A stretch of DNA of 64,000 nt, from the NCBI GenBank assembly GCA_030544235.1, contig CM060468.1:11066258-11130257 (forward strand). The letters run 5' to 3'. The stretch's first letter is position 1. Each line of letters opens with the position of its first letter. The position numbers and the translations under genes were made by a program. Origin of the DNA: Lepturacanthus savala (Eukaryota > Chordata > Actinopteri > Scombriformes > Trichiuridae). Under the pieces are notes generated by a model, which worked only from the letters and a program-made list of their open reading frames with translations, did not search any database and was not told the origin of the DNA. Positions 48,883 to 60,800 of this stretch are shown here, piece by piece.

Positions 48883-51800
48883 TACACACACACACACACA
48901 GAGAGTGGGAGCACTAGACAGAAGTATGATGAGCAGGGAAAATGCAGTTTGCTTAAAAATAAACTATTTGCTTAACTTGCAAATAACTTTGACCGTGATA
49001 ATTGTTTGTATTAGAACCGCACTAAGAGAAAAATAAAAGTTGTTGTTCTATTTCTTGAAATTACAAGAATAAAGTCTTAATATTACAAGAAAAAAAAAGT
49101 CAGTGAACGATAAAAAAAAAGCCTTTGCTCGAGCAAGATCCACTTAAAGCCAATCGCTCTTTCACAAAAGAGGCAATTTTCCAAGTCTGTGTGGTTCTTT
49201 TCTTCAGAATAGACACGATTGTTCTTCTAAAGTCCTGATACTGATAATAATCTGGTGCTGATGTAAAAACTGATACTAAAGAACAACTTCACAAGACGAT
49301 CCACATTCCTCATTTTAACACAGGCGGCAGACTGCTCCTTGTAATAAGAGTTTATTTTTTGAAAAAAAAAAAAAAAAAAACATTGACTTTTTCTCATTTT
49401 GATCTCATAATATTACAAATTCATTCTTGTACTATGACTTTATTGTCATAATGTTTTTTTCCTCTTACTGTGGCCATAGAATATAATAGAATTTTATAAT
49501 ATATATATATTTTTTATCATAACGCCAACATGTTATATCTTTACATAATCGTTTCTTTTTAAGTTAAGAGTGTCTTATGTGGAATTATGCTGAAACCATT
49601 TCCCTTTCCTTCAGTAGACTCCTCTGTGAGCATGTTCCTTATTGAACGATGACAAAAACCAAAACTCCCAACAAACTTTCCCCCCGGAGCCCGAACCCAG
49701 ATGGACACGGACCGACATTCTTTCACACAGCCTCTCTGCGTACACATGTTTACGCTCATCACAATAATGAATGGAGCCCGCAGACAATCAGTCATAGCGA
49801 ACAAGATGAATCTGTGAACCAAACATGTTTTTTTTCTTATTCGGGTGAAGCCGCAGCACCCAGCTACTCAGTCAGGCAGCAGCAGGCAGCGTGGGGGACA
49901 GATAAGAAAGGACTCCAGACTAAAGAGGCAATTACGGGGCTGTCATTATGCGTGTCTGCCTTCCAAAAGCCCTTATCCGCCGCCGAGGAGACAAAAACAA
50001 TGCCTTCTGTTTTACTTGGCAACCGGTGTGTAACATTTATCAGATGTCTGGGGAGTGTGTGAGGAGAGGAAGGGAGTCGAGGCAGTGGATGAGGAGGAGG
50101 AGGAGGAGGAAGGGGGGGGGGTGTAGAGAGTGATTCGTGAGGCTGCTCCTACACAATCCTGAAGCGTATGGTCTAAATAATGAAACATTAACATAAAGTC
50201 CTGTGACAGTGAGGGTTTAGTGCCGCCGTAGAGTGCATTTCCTGGAATGGAATGAATGGTAATCTTTCCCAGGAGGATGATGGGGGGGAAGGAAATTTTA
50301 ATTAGTATTAACAGAATGATTCTGGGTGATCACCTCAGTCCCATGATGCCTTTGCTTCCTGATGGGAGTCATGTATTTCAGGGGTGACAGTGCTCTAATC
50401 AACGAGGCCGCGGACGCCGGCCAAATGGTTTTAAATGCTCCGACAGTGATATTAGCCACATGGCTGATTATAGAGAAAGCCTTGGCACATGTCAAGGCTT
50501 TCTCTATAATCAGTTGTACATAAGACACATTTGAGAAATATTAAACTTCTACTTAAAGATGCTGGCAAGTGTTTTTCTTTTGTCTTTTACGGACCGTGTA
50601 AGATGAAAACGCATAATTTCTATTGGGGGGAAAAAAAAAGCAAGATTGTCTTTTTCCCCCTCCTTTCTTACTTTTCTCGCAGCCGGGCCCTGTGAGTCCG
50701 GCCGGGCAGCCGCAGCTCCCGGTCTCGTGGTGGCAGGACACCCCGGCCTGGCACCGACACGGCTGGGCACAGGAAGCGCCGTAGGACCCCGGGAGGCAGG
50801 CTGGGAGGTACACACGTCACTTTACTCCCATGCTGACAGCTCTCCTACTTGCCAGTTTCTGTTCATTCAACTCGCAATTTCCTCCGTTCCTTTGCACACT
50901 CACGTTTGTCGCACTTGGCCCCCCTCCAGCCTGGCCGACACTCACAGCGGCCCGTCACATGGTGGCAACCCGAGCCGTGGACGCAGTCGCACCGCCGCTC
51001 GCAGGACTCGCCGAAGAATCCCTTAGAACAGGCTTAGGACAAAAAAACACACACACACAAGCGTTTGAGTTCAGCGTGCAGCGTTGGAAAAACAAGCCTC
51101 TTTTTGAATGTTTTCCATTTTTACGCTTATTGACCCAACGTTAATCGCACAAGGCAGACGCGGCAGGTTTTATGGCTGCAGAGATTTCGCTGTACGTGGA
51201 AATGTTGCAAACTCTTGTATTACAAATGAAGTGCAGATGCAGGGCGAGAAAAAGGTTAGACCAGGAGGACTGGAGTGTTGACCAGGATAAAAAAAAAACA
51301 TAGATATGTGTTTAATATGTTCCTGTCGAAAGTACCCTGCTTTCATTTAATTGGATATACTGTATGAAAAATAGATTAGACTGGAAAAAATGCTCAATGA
51401 AAACATTAAAGGTGATCATAGGTGTTTCTAGCCCAAAGCACCATAAAATTTGACTTTTTTTTTAAATTAATAATTTTTTTTTTGGTATTTACTGTATGCC
51501 TGTTTTTAACAATCTAAAAAATATTAAAAACATACAGTACTCGATTGAACTGTTAATGTGTTTTACATTTGGTGCATTACATTTCAAATAAAAGTCCAAA
51601 AATAAAGTACAAGGTCCATGCTTGGCAGAGGCATTGTTTGGGTATGGTATAGTAATAGACACATTTTTAAATATAATTAGGGCTTTTAAAGTTTAATATT
51701 AAATTAATATTAACGCCACTAACCCAGGGCAACATGAGGAGAAAACATCACAGCATCTGTCCAGAGTCCAAATTGTGTATCACTGCACTTACAACTTGGG

Positions 51801-54800
51801 CTCTGTTAGTTACTTAGTAAATGTTAAATGTAACAGGTCAATATGACTGAAGCTTTTTTAACCTTAACCCCCGAACCTCTAGGAGGGCGTGTTCCTTGCC
51901 GTAGCTTTCCTTAAACTGAAATGACACCGATTTTTGGTACTTTTGGTCCACGCTATAAAAAACTGATTTACTCCAGAACCATACAGTTTAGCTGCTGTAT
52001 CAAAATGAGTTGTCTACCCCCAAGAAAGTAGGATTAAGATATTTCTTTTATGATTCCAATCCATTCCTCTTTAACCCTTTTTCAGATTAGATTTTTTTTT
52101 AAAAATGATGCTTTTCTTTCACCAATGTGTTATTTGTGCTCAGAAACCCTAAAACCTCTGATCCCAGAACGGTCCCTGAAGGTGCTGATGTGACACTGAG
52201 GAAGTCACCTGACTGACAGAGCTCTCCCGTCCAGCCGGGCAGACAGAGGCATCTGCCGGTCACCCTGTCACATCTCCCTCCGTTGGCACAGCCGCAGACC
52301 TGGGAGCAGTTCCATCCATAACGCCCCTCCTCGCACTCTAGGAGGGAATGGGAAACTCCAGATAAAACGAAGGAAACACCTGATCTCAGGAGTTGCTTGA
52401 TCTACGGCGACTTTTAAAGAAAGTCAATAAAGTGATGAGTGCTTGTCTTAGGTAGAGTAGAACTCACCTAACTCACAGGCAGCTCCCGTCCAGCCTGGAG
52501 GGCAGGAGCACTGACCGGTCACGCTGTCACAGGAGCCTCCGTTCTGACACAGACATTGACCAGAACAGTGTTCCCCGTAGTGTCCTGCAGGACAGGCTGA
52601 ACTCACGCACACACACACACACATACAACACGGCGCAGAGTCAATACACATTAATGTAGACATTACATAAGATTGTCAGATGGATAGATACCATTTCTGT
52701 TTCTATCTTTAGTGAAACAAGGTGGTGATATAATTACCCAGATGGCAGTAATTCAATTCTTCATCGTTCTATCTGTAGATACATTCTGTTTTTGGTAAGG
52801 TAATCCCTTGCTGTCTTTGCAGTTTTTCTGCTCAGTTTAAAGGGCACTCGAAGCATTTTGTTGCAGATGTCAACAATTTATAAAGAAAGTACGTTATTTC
52901 TTGTTACTTCATGCTTATGAGGTCAGTCCACAGGTCCCGTTTAATCTCATGGTTGAGCACAATGCCAAGGTATTTGTAATCTGTACATATTGTATTCGAT
53001 CCCTATTAATATGAATACACTGTCAAGCAAGAATGTTAAAAAAAAACGAATATTCTCTTAATATTGGCTGGAAAATAACAGAAAATATCTTACGGTATTT
53101 TTCTGTAGCTAAAATAGCTTTAATCATACATGGAATATTTGTTGGCTGATAAATAATACAAATAATATGTTCCTATATGATGTATTGACACTGCTTAAAT
53201 ACAAATAATCAGGCTTAAACACACTTATAAATTCAGTTTAATCAAATAAATATATGTAAAATAGTTTATATTCATTTATATATTAATATAATAAAATTAT
53301 ACCATGTTACATGTTATTTTACATTAGATTTGTAAATTCATAGTACTTTTTGTAGTTTTATTGACGTCCTTATGTATGTATTTATTTGGTTTTTTTTCAG
53401 TATATGGTTAGAGGATTGCAGCTTTCTAATAATAAAAGGACATTTTGAAGACATGATTTCTCACAAGTTAAGAACTTGTGAAAACCTGAGCTTTTCTCCT
53501 CCTCCCCATCGTACAGCAGGCTCAACAAGGCAGTATCATCTGCACACTCAATAATATAAACAGTCTAATTGCATCTTCCACCCCTCTAGAGGCTTGACAG
53601 GCATAATTCAAGAGGTCTGTGATGTGCTGTGGTTGTGACACAATGTACTTCCATAGACGATTGAAGCACTGTTATTAGATGAAAGTTGAGCTGCTTTTTA
53701 TGTCCGGTCCCTTACTACCAATGTTGTAATGTAAATGTATTTTGAAAATGTATTTTCTCTGTCGCAAAACCAAAAATGTGGTTATTCAAGAGGAACATAG
53801 GCAGAACATACACAACTGTTCAAAAGTTTGGGGTCACAAACATCCTTACTTTTGAAAGAAAAGCAGTGTTTGTTTTAATGAAGATAACTTTAAACTAATC
53901 TAAAATCCATTCCATACATTGCTAATGTGGTAAATTACTATTCCAGCTGTGAAAGTTAGATTTTTGGTGCAATATCTACATAGGTGTACAGAGGCCCATT
54001 TCCAGCAACTATCACTCCAGTGTTCTAATGGTTTGCTCATTGCGTCAGAAGGCTCATGGATGATTAGAAAACCCTTGTTCAACCATGTTAACACAGCTGA
54101 GAACAGTTTAGCTGGTTAGAGAAGCTATAAAGCTGACTTTCCTTTGATAAAAGCAAAGTTTATTTAAAAAAATTATTATTTCATATACAAATCATTATGG
54201 GCGACACGGTGGTGCAGGGGTTAGCGCTGTTGCCTCACAGCAATAAGGTCGCAGGTTCAAGACCTCCTTGGTTCTGGGTCTGGGACCTTTCTGTGTGGAG
54301 TTTGCATGTTCTCCCCGTGTCTGCGTGGGTTTTCACCAGGTACTCTGGCTTCCTCCCACAGCCAAAAAACATGCTGAGGTTAATTGGCGACTCTAAATTG
54401 CCTGTAGGTGTGAGTGTGTGAGTGAATGGTGTGTGTGCCCCATGATTGGCTGGCGACCATCTGGGGTGTATCCCTGCCTCTCGCCGTATCGCGCTGGGAT
54501 AGGCTCCAGCAAACCCCTGCGACCCTAATGAGGAATAAGCAGGTATAGAAAATAACTGACAAATCATTATTTCGAACCTTATCGATGTGTGCTCTATATT
54601 TTCTATTCATTTTACAAGTCATGGTGGTGAATAAAAGTGTGACTTTTCATGGAAAACACAAAATTGTCTGTGTGACCCTAAACTTTTGAACGGTAGTGTA
54701 CAATATAAATGTTAGAATGAAGCAGCCAATTAACATTCAGCAAAGCAAATAACAGATTTAGGTCTTTGCACACCTGGATGTTATAATACAGGTGTATGTT

Positions 54801-57800
54801 AGAAAACAGCTCAAACAGCCTTTCAGTGAGAACAAAAGACTTGGATCCGCCTACCATATTCAAAAATGTTTTGACTCCTCCTGTGTGTTTTATGGACTTT
54901 CACGTGCATGTTTATATAAAAATGCAAAGCAGTATTCCCACATATATCTAAGAAACCTCTGCCGTTGTATCGGCAGATTATCAAATACAAGTTTCTATTC
55001 TGAAATATTGTTATGATATGAATTATGAAACTATTGGCCTGTAAGAGTGAAATATCAAGTCTGATCAAGTCATCAGTTCCTGGTCTGGATGAGAGCTGCC
55101 AGACGCCTGTAACAGCAGACGCATAGAAATGTCTACACAGCAGCATGGTTTGGGGAAAATCCCTGGCATGGGCCTGAAAGGAAGCGGCAGCGGCAGAATC
55201 TTTGACAGGGCCCTGTGACGCTGAGTGATCAGCTGCTCTGGACCGGACTGATGATGATGATGGTGGTGATGATGATGATGAGCCACTCACACAGTCGGCA
55301 GCTGACTCCCGTCCACCCGGCCGCGCAGCTGCAATGTCCGGTGACGTGGTCACACCTGGCTCCGTTCTCACACTCACAGGTCTGACCGCACTGCTCCCCA
55401 AAATGACCCTCCTGGCATTCTGCCCACGCAAAACACACACACACACATACAAAACACATCGGGTATTACCTTAAAATGCCCTGTTGCAGCTACATCCACT
55501 GCAAATGTATGAGGCCAGAAGGCTTAAAGAGATTTCGGGGCATTACGGGTTACAGCACACATCTTGTAAACGTCTCCCTAATGATCAAAAGTCCAAGAAG
55601 ACATTTGGAGTCTAAGAAATAGGAAAATGCGCTAATGACAGAGATGCATCATTAAGTCGTGCTAGTGGCTTTCTGCTGACTCTGGCTCTGGTAGTTAGGA
55701 CCACAAAATGGCTGTGGCAGGAGGAGAGCCTCGAATAAGACTGCGGAATGACAGACTGAGGAACTTTAGTGGGCATTTCATTGGATTCATTAAAACGAAC
55801 GGCATGAAACTTTAGCATGAGAGCACCGATTGGTTTAGCTACTAAAAGATTCTTCCAAGTTATGCTCTCCCTTCCCCTAATGTTGATCGCAATAAACACG
55901 TGGGTGCACTTATCCAGAATAGACCTCAATTAAAACACGCTGCGCCGCAGGGCGCTCTCGCCCGCCCGCCTCTCTCTCTCGCCCGTACCCATCCCTAAAA
56001 AAGTCATTGGCAGTGTCTCATTACGGAGATAATTGTTCACAAAACACATCGTAGCCGTGTTTAAGGAGAGGATGTCGTGATGGGACTGCAGCGAAGGGCC
56101 TCCCTCACACCCCGTTTTAATGATGTGGCTTCCATTACCCAGAATGCAGTGTGGTCCTGCCCAGCCGGCGGTGCAGAGGCAGGCTCCTGTGATGTGGTGG
56201 CAGCGGGCACCGTTCCTGCACTCGCACATCTGGCCACAGTCAAGACCGTAAAAGCCGTCCGGGCACACTGTGGGCCAAAGATAAAACATCCGACTGGTTA
56301 GAACTGGCAGCTTCACAAAAGAGGAGAGGAAAAAGGTTCGGATGCCAACCTTTTTTCCCTTTTTTTTCCCTTTTTTTTTTTACAAAACAGCGCTCTCTCT
56401 TCCCTTCCCCATCCCTCGCTCTCCTCTCTTCCTCCTACTTTCCCTCTCTGTCTTACCACCTACTGAAAATACCAATATCAAATTGCAGTACCACGCTGCG
56501 GCTGTTCATTTGCAGAGCGTCTGCATTCGTTAAGTGAGCTCATATCCCACATGTGCGGTGGATCTGGGCCACATCAAAGCTCACGGCGGCTCGGGGGCCG
56601 TTCCCTTCTGGAGTTTGGGGGGGGGGGCAAGGTAATTAGAGCACCTGCTGAGTCCACAGGCCCCACTGATACACAGCAAAACAAAGCCAGGTTAAGACGC
56701 ATGCACCTACGCTACGGCGTCTTTTCCTGATGCCACCGCTGGAGAGTCTGTTTCCCATTCTCGAGCGGAGCCGAGGCCGATTGTTTAAGTGTGCCTAGAG
56801 TCAATTGACACTCAGAAAGTTTGATAAACACAGTGCCTCCCATCCACAAGAACCTCGCCAGAGGCTGCGGGATGAATGAGCCTTTCCCCTACTGGGATGT
56901 AAATATTGTCTGTAAGCATGACTTCACCAGAGCAGGAAAGAATGACTCTGTTTATTCACGGCCTATTTTTGATCGCTCAATCTGTCACCGGGCAGCCGAA
57001 GCGATCGCAGCCCCGGCGCGAGCGTAATAGATGTATTTTTTTTTTTTTTTTTTTTTGCAAAAAACAAAGACGTTCTCCCATTCCGGCGTTTATTTACGGG
57101 AAAAGGCCCGCCGACGCTCCGCCAAGGCCTTTGATTGATTGACAGCCGTTGCTGACATTTACTCTCTTTCCGAGTCCTGTTTTCTGTTGCAGTAATGTGT
57201 GAGAAGACCGAGAATGACTGTTTGGATAAGAGTTCATTCCAATTATCTCGGCAGCCAGCAGTTTTTCCATTTCATTTCTTCTATCTATAAGTGAAGCAGC
57301 GGACCGGACCATGATTCCAGAGGAAGCCGCAATCCGGACTGCGACAGAAAATGTGTATCTTGGTGGTTTTGTGAATTATAAATGTCACAGTGCTTAGGGT
57401 GTTCCCTACGCTATATGCATCATACCCTCCTTCAATGAGTCCGATTGACTTTCGCTACCTCAAAGGCCCCAAATTGTGAAAAGTATCCTTCCTGCTCAGC
57501 AGATTCTGGCATGGCCATCGCCACGTTCCCACGCTGACAGCATGACGTCTTCGCCTGCCTCTGTAGTGGTTAGGCTGCGATGCTATTAAAGCTGGCCCTC
57601 CGAGAATGCTGTCATTTTAACCCAGATGTACATTAGCTCTGTGGTAGCACTGTAGCTGTAGTTTATAATCTGTTGTTTATTATGATGATAGCAGCCACTG
57701 ACACCATGGCAACAAACTGATTTAAACCACTGTCCAACATTCATATATATATATATACACTACCGTTCAAAAGTTTGGGGTCACTTAGAAATTTCCTTAT

Positions 57801-60800
57801 TTATGAAAATAACTAATCAGAAATAGACTCTATACATTGCTAATGTGGTAAATGACTATTCTAACTGCAAATATGTTTTGGTGCAATACCTACATAGGTA
57901 TATAGAGGCCCATATCCAGCAACTATCACTCCAGTGTTCTAATGGTACAATGTGTTTGCTCATTGCGTCAGAAGGCTAACTAGTTAAAAAAAAGACCCTT
58001 TTAATGAGGTATCTTTGCCAGGCACAGTGATACCCTCAAATCCTCAAGATGTTAAAACACTTTGTTTATACGTCCACTGGAGTACACACACACACATACT
58101 CTTAATCTGCAGGGGCTTTACTGACAAGTCAGGATGTCAAAGTTTATTATTTGTTTATGCCAGCAGGGGGCGACTGCTTTTCCATACTAAACCACAGAGC
58201 AGCAATCTGTCATCGGATATTAGCGCCACGTCTGCTAGTGTTTGTGAGTTTAGACTCGTCCCCTTTGACTCTGTGTTTATAGGTAGGCACGGAGGAGTCT
58301 GTTCACGCACACACGCACGCACACACGCACGCACGCACTGTGCCATCGCTGAAAGGCTCCGTCTCTAGACTAAATGAGCTCTTTAAAACAGGAGGATTAT
58401 TTCCACATCCCTGGTTGTGTAAGAGCCACCGCTGTCAGCCCATAAAGCAGGTCCAGGGACCACACAGCCGGGGGAGAGCAGACCACAGAAACAGAGCGGT
58501 TTGAGAGAACACAGAATAGAACTTCCTGGTGCTATTCAAGGTCTATATGATGAAAGAGGTCAAGACAACGGGATCAACGACAAAAAAAAACAACAAAAAA
58601 AAAAAAACACGACAATAACGCGGGTGCTAAATGCCAGTGGAACCAGGGTTCTTTTCGAGCTATTCTGACGCAAACATCAAAGCGCAGCACAGGCCGCGCT
58701 AATTGAAGAAGAGGTCTAGCTTTCAGGACCCGTGTCGGCACAATGGCTCGTTTCCGCCGACAAATCACGACCGGGCGTTCGGCATCGGCCTCAGAGCCAC
58801 AAAATTGCCCCGATGAAATGCCGTAGCTGCAGGCTCTCTGCTCTCTGAGTCTTGTTGTGTCGGTTGTTCCCATGAATTACGTTGTCAGCGCCCCTGCGCG
58901 CGGATGAGGATCAAGGGCCGAACGGGAAAGCCATATCGTTCTATTTTAATTCTGTGAAATAGATGAACTAGAGAGATCTGGTCCTTCTCACAGCGCAGAC
59001 CTCTTCCTGACTTCTCCTGAAGGAAGAGGCCCAGCAGAAGACTGAGAAACTGGACACCTCTGTTTGAGGGGAAAAGGCCTTCAGAAAACAGAATCTGGTC
59101 AGACCGATAGCCCTATTTCCACAGCAAGCTCCAATCAGAATGACGTCTGCGTCTGAGGCCATTAGACTGTTATGACTAGGGATGTGAAGCTCTGTTCTAG
59201 TGTGACATGGCCATGATTTACGATGCTCCGTGTACAACAGAGGTGGTATGAATTTCTGGGCCCGCTGGTACACTTACAGTAAATCTTACACTTTGTAATA
59301 ACACAAGGCCACTTCAGGTCTATAATCAAGAACAAATCTATTACAATGTTAAGACTGTTGGACAGTTGGGACGTCTTACAGCTTCAGGAAGATATATCAT
59401 GACGACGAGGAGAATATTAGCGAGCGGTTTGCTATGGCAGCATGCTTTAGAAAAATCTGACTATAAAAAGCCGATAAAATACAGTCCGTCCATCCCACTG
59501 TGACAAATACAGCGCAAAATACATGTTGGGTTTCGCGTAGTATGGTTTTGCTTATGACATTACATACATGGACAATCTGATGATTCATTGAATCAGAGGT
59601 GAACAAAACCAGAAAAATGGCATCCTGCAGTGCCCTCTAGTGGACTTAAAGACTTATAACATCACCTGTAGAAGAGAAAGAGAGAAGGTGTTGTCTTCAG
59701 TGGAGAAGAGGTTAAAACTGTAGGATTAGACTCAAAATCAACAGCAGGGATGGTTTGAAAATGAAACTGAATTCAGGAATTTACTTTTTAGAACAGATAA
59801 TGTTGACAGGGCTCCAGCTAATGATTATTTCCATCATAAATCACTTGATTTAACAAAAGGCAGAAAATAGTTGTCAACAGTCATTATAATTTCCCCAAAA
59901 AAATATTTTTAACATTCAAAACCTTTTTTTTTCCTACCAAAGGTCCATATATTGACATTCTCAGGTCTATTGTATAAGTCTAAGAAAAACAGCAAATCCA
60001 CAACTTCATTTACATTTTTTGCTTTAAAAGCTTTAGCTATTAACAAATGAGTAAAATAATTATTGATGAATATTTGACTGATCAATTAATCAACAAATCA
60101 GTTCAGCCTTAAACAAAACTTATTATGAATAAACAAATGAATGAAGACGTCCATGAGTGCATGGAGACTTGAGACAGCCTGGCAGCTTCCGAATGAATTT
60201 TATCTTTATTAATGTAAACTTATACATGATGACTGGTGAATCTGCTGTAGAGATATTTAGTGGGCCGAGCAGCATTAGCTGTTGAATGTGTATGTACTAT
60301 AACACAGTGTCATGGAGAAACCAACTCCATATTTTGCCAAAAGTTCCAAAACTTACATTTACACATATCAACTCGAAGGAACCATTTCTGAGGAAAGAAT
60401 TGTCCCGTTTTGAACTATTTCACAAGATAAATCTGATGATTAATGAAACATTAATCCTTTTTTTTTTCATACATTAAAGATTGATTAAAGCACGGCAAAC
60501 ATAAGTTAATTATTTCTCACAAAATACAGTAGATCATCACAAATAATATAAATGTTCAGAAACTAATGAGATCTTACTTTTCTCACAGAAAGTGCCGGCA
60601 TATCCAGGAGAACATGTGCAGGCTCCGCTCACATGATCACACAGGGCTCCACTCTGACACTGGCACTGCTGCATACAGCCCTGTCCATAACTGCCATTCA
60701 CACACTCTATGAACAGAACACAGAAAAAACATGAAGGACAGAGCATATTGGCAGTACGAAGTAGAAATCTCGAACTTTTGACTAACTTTTTTTTGTCAAT

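Noticed and set aside
49649..50062. 137-residue + strand frame
   Set aside because: No recognisable domain, no splice context, antisense to an intron of the EGF gene; most likely chance.
54199..54558. tRNA gene suggested by the B-box-like ggttcaagacc
   Set aside because: No cloverleaf can be formed and the element has a target duplication, so it is a SINE.
54823..55452. A 209-residue minus-strand frame near EGF exon 7
   Set aside because: It overlaps the real EGF exon in another frame and has no homology features. The module frame with eight cysteines is the true one.
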